Assembly (NCBI GenBank): GCA_964017185.1
Contig: OZ024876.1
Coordinates: 33,953,278-34,017,277, forward strand
From: Rugalucina vietnamica
Taxonomy: Eukaryota > Mollusca > Bivalvia > Lucinida > Lucinidae
Reading direction: 5' to 3'
DNA length: 64,000 nt
Shown: positions 31,539 to 43,237 of the stretch, piece after piece
Position numbering within the stretch: position 1 is the first letter of the stretch
Layout: each line of letters starts with the position of its first letter
Notes under the pieces: model-generated
Seen by the model: the letters and a program-made list of their open reading frames with translations, nothing else
Databases searched by the model: none
What the model was told of the DNA's origin: nothing
Made by a program: the position numbers and the translations under genes

Positions 31539-33890
31539 TAGCTCACCTAGGCGGAAGGCTCACAGTTGAGCTCATAGTATACCCATGCTCCGGTGTCCAT
31601 CATCTTTCACAATTTCAAAGATCTTCACCTCTGAAACCGCTAGGCCAATCAAAGCCAAACTTCATGTGGAAAGGTACATGTAGGCAAAGGGACATCTTTA
31701 GGAAAGGGGAACGAAAGTTTGTGTATATGGCCCAGGTCACATGACCAAGATGGTCGCCGTGGCTGTAAATAGCAAAAACCTATTAAAACCTTCTCCAGAA
31801 CCAGAAGGCCTATGATTTTAAAATTGGCATGAAGCATCAGACAAGGACATCTATGGATTAAATGGGAGTTCTCCCTAAATGATAATATGTCACTTTCAAA
31901 GACGCAAAGGCCTGCCTCTTTGTTGTTAAGTGTATTCTGGCATATTTTGAAAGTCAGTGATACTATTTATGTCGGTTTTAACATTTTTATAGAATTTGTG
32001 CTTCTAAGCATTGTGCAATACACATAGATTGAAAGCAAATTTAATTTTGAACATGTACTGTATATCTATTTATACATCTACAGAAACTAAATATACACAC
32101 CCTGACACTGGTTTGACAAGAAATACGGCCATGAATATTTACAATTCTACAGTTGATGTCTTTAAAATTGTCCATAATAACAGTGCTTTATTTTGTTCAT
32201 GGAAAATTTCAGAAAATTATACATTTTCATCTTGCTGAACCTGTTCCCCCCCTAGACCCAGGATGCCACTTTGATATGATGTGTATATGTGAAAAACACA
32301 TATACTGTCGAAAGGACATGCTGGGTCTAGGGGGGGAACGTACCTAGAAATAAACTATAAGATTGTAAATTAAAGATCTTATGCACTATGCTTACATTTC
32401 GTTCAAAATAAACTTCAAAATACAAAATAATTAACAATCAATGTGTGGACATTATTCAGTATTCATATGGCAAACAAGCCCATATTTGTTTGCTTGAAAA
32501 GTGCTGTTGACAAACAACTGCGAATCAGTCCAAAATCCTAGGGTTCATTTTGACAAAGATGGGGTGGGTTGGGAAATTAGTTAGTTGCATTATTTGGATT
32601 CTGTTAAATCAGCCAAACTGTTTTGTAAACAAAAGTGTATATATTTCTTTTCCTATAAATGCTAAATTCAGCCCCAAAATCATAACTTGAAAATTTTGTC
32701 CTCCCAAATCTGTGATTTAGGGACTTTTTACATCTTGGCCATAGATCTTCTTTGTGTTAATCATGACTCTTGGATGACCTTGACCTATTTTACGGTAAGG
32801 TCAACTTAGGTCGCCAGTGCATTTAAATAGGGAAAATTAGTAAAATGTAACTAAATGGGTGAAAAATTACGGGGAGTATGCAAATGGACAGAACATTTAT
32901 GTTTTTGAAAACTCAGGGGTTTTCCGCCCCTGCCCCGAGGCTATATACATGTATACGGCCAAAATATTCAAACATCTTCTTCTCAGAAACCGCTTGGCCA
33001 ATCAAAGCCAAACTTTGTGTGGAGCATCGTAAGGAAAATGAAATGAAAGTTAATATTAATGGTCAAAGTCATATGACCAAGATGGCCGCCATGGCTATAA
33101 ATAGCAAAAGTCTTAAGAAATCTTCTTCTTCAGAATCGGAAGGCCTAGGATTTTGAAACTTGGCATAAAGCAACAGGGAATAGAGCTCTACAAAATTTTA
33201 TTAATCATGACACTGTGATGACTTGACATATTTTACGGCAAGGTCAACATAGGTCGCCCATGCATTTGAATGGGAAAATTGTTAAAATGTTATTTGAAGG
33301 AAAACAATATGGAAATGGACATATTGACAGAAGGTTTATGATTTTGAAAAAAAATGGTCCCAAGGGGTTGGTCTGCCCCCACCTTGGGGAAATATACATG
33401 TATACTGTAATATTCAAAGATCTCTGAAACTGCAATTTTTATATGAAGCATCTATAGGAAGGGGGGAATCAGAGTGCACGTAAATAATCCAGGTCACATG
33501 TCCAAGGTGGCCGCCATGTCCATATATGGTAAAAAAACCCTCACAAAATCTTCTATGGAATCGGTGGACTGATTTCAACAAAACTTCGCATATAGCATTG
33601 GGTAATAGAGTACTACAATAAGAACTCGGTGATGACCTTGACCTATTTTACGGCAAGGTCAGCTTAGGTCGCATATGCAGTAAAGTGTTAAATTGTCATT
33701 GAAGGAAAAAAATTCAGGAAATGGGAAAATGGACAGAATATTTATGATAATGAAAAATATTGACCCAAGTAGTTCATCTGTCTCTGCCCTGGGACTATAT
33801 ACATGTATATGACAATAATAGTCTAACAAATTTATTGGTATACATCCCAGATCTCAGGTGAGCTTTCACAGGACCATTGGTCCTAAGGTT
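31539..33890 (-). mobile_element. Hairpin-ended element (reverse), interrupted
   Basis: The right-end hairpin begins TTAGCTCACCTAGGCGGAAG. The left end 'TCTCAGGTGAGCTTTCACAG' is followed by GGACCATTGGTCC, the alternative left hairpin. Family body is at 31539-31900 and 32740-33890. The intervening 31900-32740 is unassigned DNA with a small MITE at 32243-32339. Confidence 0.7.
32243..32339. mobile_element. Miniature 97-bp inverted-repeat element
   Basis: 19-bp perfect ends GTTCCCCCCCTAGACCCAG and complement, with an internal second hairpin GTATATGTG-AAAAA-CACATATAC. Confidence 0.75.
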
Positions 33891-33938
33891 ATGAAACATA
33901 TCTCAATTGGCGTGTATTCTCCATTGACTTGTACAGTT

Positions 33939-35030
33939 TTAGCTCACCTGAGCCGAAGGCTCACATGTGAGCTTATAGTATAACCATGCCCCATCGTCGT
34001 TGTCGTCGTCGTTGTCGTCCACTTTTTTTCAAACATCTTCTCCTGTGAAACCACTTCGCCAATCAAAGCCAAATTTCATGTGGAGCATCCTTAGGGAGGG
34101 AGAACGAAAGTTTGTATAAATGGTCACGGTCACATGACCAAGATGGCCGTCGGCTTGGCTATAAATAGCAAAATCCTTCAAAAATCTTCTTCTCCAGAAC
34201 CAGAAGGCCTATGATTTTGAAACTTGGCATGAAGCATCAGGTAATGGAGCTCTACAAAGTTTATATAAATCATTACCCTGGGATGACCTTGGCCTATTTT
34301 ACAGCAAGGTCAACATAGGTTGCTCATGCAGTTGAATGGGGAAAATTTTTACAATATGATTTGAAGAAGAAAAACTTGCATGAAATGGGCAAAAACTTGC
34401 AGGAAATGGGCAAATGGACATAATAATTATGTTTATGATAAAAAATTGTCCCCAGGGGTTTGTCTGCCCCTGCCCGGGGCTATATACATGTACATGACCA
34501 TAATATTCAAACATCATCTGCTCTGAAACCGCTTGGCCAATCAAAACCAAACTTTCTGTGGAGGATCGTTAGGAAGATGCAATGAAAGTTTGTATGAATG
34601 GTCAAGGTCACATGACCAAGATGGCCACCATGGCTATGAATAGCAAAAATCTTTAAAAATCTTCTCCTCCAGAACCAGAAGGCCTATGATTTTGAAACTT
34701 GGCATGAAACATCAGGCAATGGAGTTCTACAAAGGTTGTATAAATCATGACCCTTGGATGACTTTGACCTATTTTACGGCAAGGTCACCTTAGGTCGCCC
34801 ATGCATTTGAATGGGGAAAATTGTTACAATGTCATTTGAAGGGCAAAACTTGCAGTAAATTGGCAAATGGGCTGAATCTTTATGATTTAAAAAGGAAATT
34901 GACTCCAGAGGTTACTCTGACCCTGTCCTGGGGTTATATACATGCATATTACCATTCTATTCAAACAAGTTTATTGGTATATATCTCAGGTCTCAGGTGA
35001 GCGTTTACAGGACCATTTGTCCTCTGGTTA
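33939..35030 (-). mobile_element. Hairpin-ended element (reverse), about 1.1 kb
   Basis: The right end is TTAGCTCACCTGAGCCGAAG with ACATGTGAGCT. The left end is GGTCTCAGGTGAGCG followed by GGACCATTTGTCC (diverged alternative left hairpin). The body has two repeats of the CATGACCAAGATGGCC block. Confidence 0.8.
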
Positions 35031-35242
35031 TTATTTGTGTGTCCAAATACAAAAGAGAAAAAAAAAACCTACACCTTAAAACCTAAACTATTTTATAAAT
35101 GTTGTAATGTTCATTGTTAATTACATGTTTCACCTTTCGTATATACTTCACAGTGTTTTGAATGTTATATTAAATATATTTTGAATGTGTTATATTATTA
35201 TGTTAAGATTCTCTGTTTGGTTGTTTAAAATGGCATACTTAG

Positions 35243-35406
35243 GGGATAAGTGTGTTCAAATTATTCATTTGGGGCGGTATATCGTTGAATATAAGGTCGG
35301 AAATTTTGTTTTTACGGCGACGCGTCAGCGGAGCCGTAAAACATTATTTCCGAAGGTCTATGCGACGGTATACCGCCCCAAATGAAAAATTTGAATAGTT
35401 TTATCC
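35243..35406. mobile_element. Fold-back MITE, about 40-bp arms
   Basis: Inverted ends GGGATAAGTGTGTTCAAAT...CATTTGGGGCGGTATA and their complement, with a TTTACGGCGACGCGTCAGCG centre. Confidence 0.8.
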
Positions 35407-35499
35407 CCATTTTAATGCACATGTACTTTTTATCTATAAACATAAAAAATGCTTTGTTTTTCACAAAACTTGGGCGTCACAAGCGACGTTTACCAATCA

Positions 35500-35700
35500 C
35501 AATTTGGATTTCCGACCAGGTCTGACACAAACCAGGCTGTACAGCATAAAGCTAGAAGCTTGAAACTTTGCATATAAGTAGAAGAGGAATAGTACTACCC
35601 GTGTGGCGAAAGCAAAGAGGCAGATCAGCTGTGCAGTTACTGCACAGCTGATCTGCGTCTTTTTTTTCGCATATGCAAATCGTTGGTTTTCTCATGCGAA
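35500..35700. mobile_element. GATCAGCTG-hairpin MITE
   Basis: Contains CAATTTGGATTTCCGACCAG, GTACTACCCGTGTGGCGAAA, the GCAGATCAGCTGTGCAG hairpin and the end CGTTGGTTTTCTCATGCG. 35701-36360 is AT-rich and unassigned. Confidence 0.8.
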
Positions 35701-36368
35701 GTCTCTTATTATACTGTCGCAAATTTTTGACGTTATCAGACGTCGCTTACATTCTCAAGTGCATTAGAATTTTTGTTTATCTAATTTCTACAAATAGGGC
35801 CAGATATTATGAAATGCCTTAAATGTATAACTCATTTTTAGAACAATACAGGCTTGATAGCGAAAATCAATGTCGCTGAAATAAACAATATTAAAATTCC
35901 ATTAATGTTATCAGACTTCATACACTGCAGATGCAGCTTAGCAATATGATGAAATTTAATTTGTTAAAATAAGAGGCTTTGAATAAAAAAAAAAATGTGT
36001 AAGTTTGTCTTTTTTTTTGTCAAATAATACATAGATAAAAATTACATGAACCTTTTTGAATTTTTAACATGTTGCTTTGATAAAATGATTTGTAATAAAG
36101 AAAATTATTGCCTGCAGCAGGTCTGCTTTTCTGATTTTTTGTTCATATTATTACTTGTTGCTTTATTTTCATGTATGTATATGCTGCAACATGATAGTAG
36201 TGATAATGTTTGTTTGAACATGATGAAGAATAAATGACTCATTTGTGCCTTCTGTGAAATTTTCCTCTAATAAAGGATTTAGATTTTTATGTCACTAGTG
36301 CAACATCTCCATAAATTTACATTTTTATTGCAATCGCCCTAGATGAAAGTATCTTTCTTGATCTTCTT

Positions 36369-37452
36369 CATTTCCCAATGAAAAACATTAAGTCACGTGA
36401 TCTAGAGGCCACGCCTTTGGGTGGGGCGACGTCACAACCAGCCAGTGACGTTGTTTGTTTACTCTTGTGGACGTGACGTCGGTCGTGTATCGCCATGACG
36501 TTGAGCGCGAAAACTAGACGTTTTGGCTGTTCCAAACTGACGTTAAGTCGGATTTAATGACTAATAACATGAAAATTAGCGATGGTATGTGCAATTTAAA
36601 ATCTGATACTTGATTGATAAAATAAAATGTAAATATAAGTATTGAAATTCAGATTTTAGCTTTCACTGGATGATGAAAAACATTAGTTGTTTATATGTCT
36701 CCGAGAAGCCCTTCGGGCGTCACAGACATTAAAACAGCCTAATGCTTTTCATCATCCAGTGAAAACTAAAATCTGAATTTCAAGCCTTAAATGAAAAACA
36801 TTAAGTCACGTGATCTAGAAGCCACGCCTATGGACCGGGCGACGTCAAACCCAGTCAGTGACGTTTGTTTACTCTTGTTGGTGTGATGCCGATCGCTTAT
36901 CGCCATGGCGTTAAGCGCAAAAATTAGACGTTTTGGCTGTTCCAAAATTACGTTAAGTCGGATTTGATGTCAAATAACATGAAAATGAGCGACGCTATGT
37001 GAAATTAAAAATCTGGGCCCAGTTGTTCAAAACTTTGTTAGCTTAACGTCATCGTTAAGACATCAATTCGTTAAGTAAATGCCGACTACGTAAGCAAATA
37101 CGCTGTTATTTTAGTTGATAAAATGTTAGATCCTTTGCATTGCAAAGGATTCTCACATTTTATCAACAAAAAATAACAGTGTATTTGTAATAGTCATGTT
37201 TGAAATTTTAACAAATCGTTAACTAACGATGTCGTTAATTTTGAACAACTGGAACCTGATACCAAAAGTAGATGAATAGGCTTTTGCTGATACTTGATTG
37301 ATATTATAAAATGTAAACATAAGTATTGGAATTCAGATTTTAGCTTTCACTTGATGATGAAAATCATTAGTTGTTTTAATGTCTCCGGGCTTCACAGACA
37401 TTAACACAGCCTAATATTTTTCATCGTCCAGTGAAAGCTATAATCCCATTAT
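36369..37452. repeat. Tandem duplication (about 412 bp) with internal fold-back; copy 2 carries an insertion
   Basis: 'AACATTAAGTCACGTGATCT' begins both copies (about 36383 and 36795). Each copy ends with a fold-back: CACTGGATGATGAAAA...TTTTCATCATCCAGTG (36671-36763 in copy 1). Copy 2 is enlarged by a MITE at 37015-37256. Confidence 0.8.
37015..37256. mobile_element. Fold-back MITE, GGCCCAGTTGTTCAAAA type
   Basis: Left GGGCCCAGTTGTTCAAAA, right TTTTGAACAACTGGAACC, with inner GTTAACGAT words and a TTTGCATTGCAAA centre. The corresponding site in the uninterrupted copy 1 reads AAAATCTGATACTTG, which identifies it as an insertion. 37453-37960 downstream is unassigned. Confidence 0.8.
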
Positions 37453-38099
37453 GTAAACATGTCGTAGCAAAGGTCACTTTGGTTCCGTGTTCCGTTAACT
37501 TAACAGGTAAACGGGACAAAGTTAGTCACGGGGAGGTGACAATCAACAATGCAAGGATTATAATATCTGAATTTCAATCCTAAATAAAGGAAAACATCCT
37601 GGTCCTGAACTTATCAAAGGGTCAAATGGGTCCTATGTTTGGGATTGGTGTTAACTTATTGCAACGTTATCGTGAATATAATTCTAACATTTCATCTAAT
37701 AAACATTATAAGCTGTACTTATTCATATACTATCATGACTGTAGACAGTAATTCATAATAAGTCGTCTAGTCTACCGTTAAGTTTAAGGCTTTAAACGTA
37801 TATGAAGATGTATGGAGATGTTCATGTCTTGGTACGAATTTTTCAGAGTCTATGTTTATGATACTGTGTTTATGAAATTTGAAATAAAATTGACTAATTT
37901 TAGATTCTTTGAAATTGTCTCTTTTATAAACTTCCAAATGTGTTCGAAGCTGTTATGCAACGTGCTGCACCAAATTGACAGCCTTGCTGAAGCTGGATGC
38001 CGTGTGGGCTTGGGTTGGGTTCTGTGAAGCAAACACTAAAACGCTGTTCAGCTGTGCGTTTACTGCATAGCTGATCTGTGCCTTTGTTTTCGCATTGGC

Positions 38100-39041
38100 A
38101 ACAAGAGGACCAATGGCTTTGATTGGCCTAGCGGTTTTAGAGAAGATGTTCGAATATTTTGGTCATATACATGTTTATAGCCCCGGGGCAGAGGCAGACA
38201 ACCCCCAGTGCCTAAAATATTATCATAAGCATAAATGTTCTGTATATTTGCTCATTTCTAGCATGTTTTCTGCCATTAAATGACATTTTCCTATTTTTCC
38301 ATTCCCAAATGCTTCATGGCAAGTTTCAAAATCATATGCCTTCTGGTTCTGAAGAAGAAGATTTTTTAAAGGTTTTTGCTATTTATAGCCATGGTGGCCA
38401 TCTTGGTCATGTGACCTTGACCATTTATACAAACTTTCATTCCCGCTTCCTAAGGATGCTCCACATTAAGTTTGGTTTTGATTGGCCAAGCAGTTTCAGA
38501 GATGTTTGATTATTTTGGCCATATACATGTATATAGCCCTGGGGCAGGGGCAGACAACCCAATGGGCCCAAAATATTTTCATAAACATAAATCTTCTGTC
38601 CATCTGCTCATTCATAGCAAGTTTTCTGCCATTAAATGGCATTTTCCTATTTTTCCCATTCAAATGCATAGGCGACCTAAGTTGACCTTGCCATAAAAAA
38701 GGTCAAAGTCATCCCTGGGTCATGATTTATACAAACTTTGTAAAGCTCCATTGCCTGATGCTTCATGCCAAGTTTCAAAATCATAGGCCTTCTGGTTCTG
38801 GAGAAGATTTTTAAAGGTTGTTGATATTTATAGTCTTGGCGGCCATCTTGGTCATGTAAATTGGACCATTTATACAAACTTTGGTTCCCCCTTCCTAAGG
38901 ATGCTCCACATGAAATTTGAATTTGATTGGATTCAGAGAAGAAGATGATTTAAAAGTATGAACGACGATGACACCAACGACGGACGACGGAGCATGGGTA
39001 TACTATAAGCTCACCTTGTGAGCCTCACTGCGCAGGTGAGC
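38100..39041 (+). mobile_element. Hairpin-ended element inserted in a GATCAGCTG MITE
   Basis: The left end is AAGAGGACCAATGG (truncated alternative left hairpin) and the right hairpin is at 39005-39041. It is flanked by the two halves of the GATCAGCTG-family MITE: 37965-38099 ends TTGTTTTCGCATTGGCA, and CCGGTTTTCTCATGGC follows at 39042. The body has a two-fold tandem of the TGGCCATCTTGGTCATG block. Confidence 0.75.
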
Positions 39042-39169
39042 CCGGTTTTCTCATGGCAGGTCTCAATAAGCACATGAACTTTGGCAAAGAATCTTTGTGC
39101 ATGTGTATGGACCTTATGAGACAGGTTTCACTTACATGCAAGCTTAACTCATTATACGCCTGGCGTTCT

Positions 39170-39760
39170 TTTTGTGGGACGTAGGCAAACACTATAGCCC
39201 CTGATGTGACGCTGCAGAACGCAGCATCCCATCTGCGGCTATACTGTTTGCTTAGAGGAATTTCTTCGAAAAAAGGAAAAACATTCAAGATTACTCCCGA
39301 TGTCCCTAAAATGAAAATGGACTACCCCAAACGATAAGGCAAATCCATTCATCAAACTATCAGGAAAATATGTCCATGTATAGTATACCCCAGATGTGAC
39401 GCCGCAGACCGCGGCATCCCATCTGCAGCTATACTGTTTGCTTAGAGGAATTTCTTCGAAAAATGGATTAAACATTCAAGATGTCCCTAAAATGAAAATG
39501 GACTACCCCAAACGATAAGGCAAATCCATTCATAAAACTATCAGGAAAATATGTCCATGTATAGTATACCCCAGATGTGACGCCGCAGACCGCGGCATCC
39601 CATCTGCGGCTATACTGTTTGCTTAGAGGAATTTCTTCGAAAAATGGATTAAACATTCAAGATGTCCCTAAAATGAAAATGGACTACCCCAAACGATAAG
39701 GCAAATCCATTCATCAAACTATCAGGAAAATATGTCCATGTATAGTATACCCCCTCATGC
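39170..39760. repeat. Tandem repeat, about 182-191 bp unit, about three copies with hairpin
   Basis: GAGGAATTTCTTCGAAAAA recurs at about 39255, 39445 and 39627. Each unit holds a CCAGATGTGACGCCGCAG...ATCTGCGGCTATACTG imperfect hairpin and ACTATCAGGAAAATATGTCC. The minus-strand ORFs (39025-39656) are copies of one another. Confidence 0.85.
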
Positions 39761-39808
39761 CCCACTTTTATATAGCAAAACTGGGGTTTACAGGGGTATA
39801 CCTATTTT

Positions 39809-40512
39809 TAGCTCACCTGAGCCGAAGGCTCACAAGGTGGGCTTATTATATGGTAGTCGAGCCGGCGTCCGTCGTCAACATTTTCAAACGACTTCTCCTC
39901 TGAAGCTGCCAGGCCGAATCTTTTCATATTTCACATATAGCATCTACAGGTAGGGGGAACGAATATCTGTGTTTTTATTTCGATCGGATAAGAACTCTGG
40001 TTGCTATGGCAACTTATGCTTCCCATAGACTTATAATGGAGAAAAGTGAAAATTGCCATTTTTTGCTGTCTTGTTTGAGATATTTGAATTTTGTTTTTTC
40101 GGAAATGTTTATTGAGTAGTCCTCTAGGTTTCATGTGACTTTTGTCCTAATCCTTCATTTTGATTGGTTGCAGGGGCCCCATATAGGGCAAAATTTCGAA
40201 AAACATTCAAAAATCTTCTTCTCAGAAACTGTCTAGGGGATGAAGCCTATACTTTGTATACATGTTCCTGACAGTGGCCTCTACAAAATTTGTGTTCTTT
40301 ATTCAAGGCGGATTAGAACTCTGGTTGCTATGGCAACTGAAGGTTCCATAGACTTATAATGGGAAAAGTGGAAATCGGCTATTTTTCCGCTAAAATTGCA
40401 GACACTTGAATTTTGTTTTTGCAGAAATGTTTATTGAGTAGTGTTTGACGTTTCTTGCAAGTTTTGTCCTAATCCTTTATTTTGATTGGTTGCTGGGGCC
40501 CCATAAAGGGCC

Positions 40513-40556
<44 letters not shown>

Positions 40557-41620
40557 AATTCAAAAATCTTCTCCTCAGAAACTGTAAAGTGGATGAAAAC
40601 TGTACTTTGTATACATGTTCCTGACAGCAGCCTCTACATAATTTGTGTTTTTTATTCCAGTCGGATTTGCTATGGTAACTTTAAGTTTCCATAGACTTAA
40701 AATCGGAAAAGTGGAAATTAGCTTTTTTTTTTGAAAACTATCGCAGCCTGAGATCTGAAAAGAGGTAGATGCAAACAACTAATGTATTAGATAAAGGTAT
40801 GAAGGTATATGATAAATTTAGGTCAAGGTCATCTCTTGACCTTGGCCAGTCTGTCGTCCATACACACTTTTCAAAGATTTTTTTCTCTGAAACCACTTGG
40901 CCAATCAAAGCCAAATTTTATATGAAGCATCTATAGGAGGTGGGAACCAATGTGTATATAAATAATCCAGGTCACATGACCAAGATGGCCGCCAGGCCCA
41001 TATATGGTAAAAACCATTAAAATATCTTCTTCTCCAGAAACGGTGAACCGATTTCAACGAAACTTTGCATGAAGTATGGATGTCTCAAGTACTACAATGT
41101 ATATATAAAACATGACCCTGTGGTGACCTTGACCTATTTTATGGCAAGGTCAACATAGGTCGTCAATGCATTTGAATGGGAAAAACTTTTAAAATGTCAT
41201 TTTAAGTGAAAGTCTTGCAGGAAATGGGCAGTAGGACTGAAATTTAATGATTCTGAAAAACAAATGGACCCCAGGAGCCCATCTGCTTTTAAAATTTAAT
41301 TTTTTTTTTGAAAACTATTGCAGCCTGAGAACTGAAAAGTGATAGATGCAAACAACTGATAGAGTAGATGAAGGTATGTGATTAATGTAGGTAAAGGTCG
41401 ATTTTGGAAACATAGGCAAACATGGAAACATGGGAAAAAGTGACAACTAGGTCTCGGGTAAGCATTTACAGGACCAATGATCCTATGGAAACCATTGCAG
41501 CCATAGGCCTGAAACTTGACCAAGATGACCGTCATACCCATATATGAAAAAAAAAACACTTTGACCAGTGACTGTACTTGTTGACTCTCAGGTGAGCGAT
41601 CGTTGCCCTTGGGCTACTTG
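39809..41620 (-). mobile_element. Hairpin-ended element (reverse), 1.8 kb
   Basis: The right end is TTAGCTCACCTGAGCCGAAG. The left end is CTCAGGTGAGCGATCG, then GCCCTTGGGCTACTTG. The core has two to three copies of the 320-bp unit (GGTTGCTATGGCAACT at about 39999, 40323 and 40667) and a 37-nt A-run (40518-40554). Confidence 0.85.
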
Positions 41621-41975
41621 TTCTTATTTGGCTCCAAAACATAGATTGTGGGTACTCAATTTAACGTTTACCCGCAATCTATGTTTTGAATAAAAATAAA
41701 TTATCAAATTTTTCAGCTGAAAATTTTCAATTTTTAAAGCTAAAAAAAATATTGTTTATTGCATGGGCAAGTTTTCGAAATGGTGGGTTAAAGTAAAGAC
41801 AACAAGAAGTCAGAAATTGTTGGCAGAGATGTATCAATATAAATTACCTAAACAAAATAAGAACTTAATTTGTATATGCTATTTCCATAAAAACACTGAC
41901 AAATTGTATTAGACGATCTTTTTAAAATTGCGCTTATAACATCTACACCCTGAAATATCAGACATATCAAACATC

Positions 41976-42238
41976 AGGAAAACATGTCCGTGCAATGAAT
42001 ACCCCCTTAAACCCCACTTTTATATAGTAAAACTGGGGTATGCTGGGGTATACCTTTTTTCTTATTTTTGCTCAAAAACATAGATTGCGGGTATTCCGAG
42101 GCGGTTCTAACGGGTATCCACAATCTATGTTTTGAGCAAAAATAAGAAAAAAAAAATAAAAAAGAAATTCAGCTGAAAATTTTCATTTTTTAAAGCTCAA
42201 AAAATCTCCGTTTATTGCATAGGCATGTTTTCGTAATG
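41976..42238. mobile_element. GTGGGTAC-hairpin MITE
   Basis: The hairpin at about 42072-42143 is CAAAAACATAGATTGCGGGT...GAGGCGGTTCTAACGGGTA. Ends are ATCAGGAAAACATGTCC and GGCATGTTTTCG. A related piece lies at 41621-41782 directly after the preceding element. Confidence 0.75.
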
Positions 42239-42330
42239 ATAAGAAGACCAATGAGTAGTTCGCTTATTGTAAACTTTAAATAGCTGCCCACTCAGCTTAC
42301 GCTCTGTTTTCTTAGTATATGTACCTGCGT

Positions 42331-43090
42331 CCAGAATTACAATCCTCCTTAACGTTAAGGAAGACCTTATTTAAGGTGACGAATTTCAGCATCCAAAAAG
42401 ATGTATCTAAGACATACTGAAAAGTCTGAAATCAAACTCATCGGTTTTATTATGTAAATGACACTTTACAGTGAAAACCAATGTATATCAAAACTTGATA
42501 AAATTGGTACATGTATTTTCATTGATATGAAATTTCACTGATATCAAATCTCACTGATATCAAAAGTCACTAGTGACTGATATCAGCCTTTATCTTCACT
42601 GTAGACTTTGGATTACTTCTGACGTTTCCATTTACTTGATGCCATTAAATGTGTCTCACTTCAGAAATTGAAACGCCTATAACTCCGTTATTTATGAACG
42701 AAAACATAAAGTGTGGGTATTCATTTTCTTAGTTAGTACGTAAGGAACAATGTGGTACCAAAATTATTTGCTTTCAAAAATTTTTGGTTTTTGCATTTTC
42801 ACCGCCTGCCTTGTGAGTTGGAAAATGTCCTTGTATTGTATAAAACAAAAAGAAAAATTGCTTTTTTTTTTTCGGTGAATACCAAGTATATTTCATCTCG
42901 TGAGTTGAAAACTCACTCGATTGAAAACTGACTCGATGAAATATATTTGGTATTCAACTCAAAAAAGCAAATATCCTCTATATTCTACATATCTGAGCGG
43001 TAAGTAATTTTAACGGTAAAGTATTGAGTCAAAATTTATCACCTTAACTAAGGTCTTCCATGTAACTTTAAGGGAGGATTGTAATTCTGG
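42331..43090. mobile_element. Inverted-repeat MITE containing a second fold-back repeat
   Basis: Outer ends CCAGAATTACAATCCTCCTT and complement AGGAGGATTGTAATTCTGG, followed by AAGACCTTATTTAAGGTGA on the left and TCACCTTAACTAAGGTCTT on the right. Inside, 42476-42980 is the inverse of 63350-63895 (shared CACATTGTTCC, ATAACGGAGTTATAGGCG, 'TCACTAGTGACTTTTGATAT'). Confidence 0.8.
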
Positions 43091-43237
43091 GCCCTGATTG
43101 TCAATTTAGTTTTTCCCACCTCGGTCTTTGGAGCCAGAATTTCTTTCTGATTGTGCCATTTACTTTTACCCCGATACCCCGAAACCCTGTACTTTTACCC
43201 CGATACCCCGAAACCCTGTTTGTATAGATACCCGCAG

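Noticed and set aside
32065-32240. Possible further exon of the voltage-sensor gene after acceptor ATCTACAG at about 32080
   Set aside because: Joining in phase from the donor at 27094 gives an immediate stop codon, and the encoded sequence shows no resemblance to the tail.
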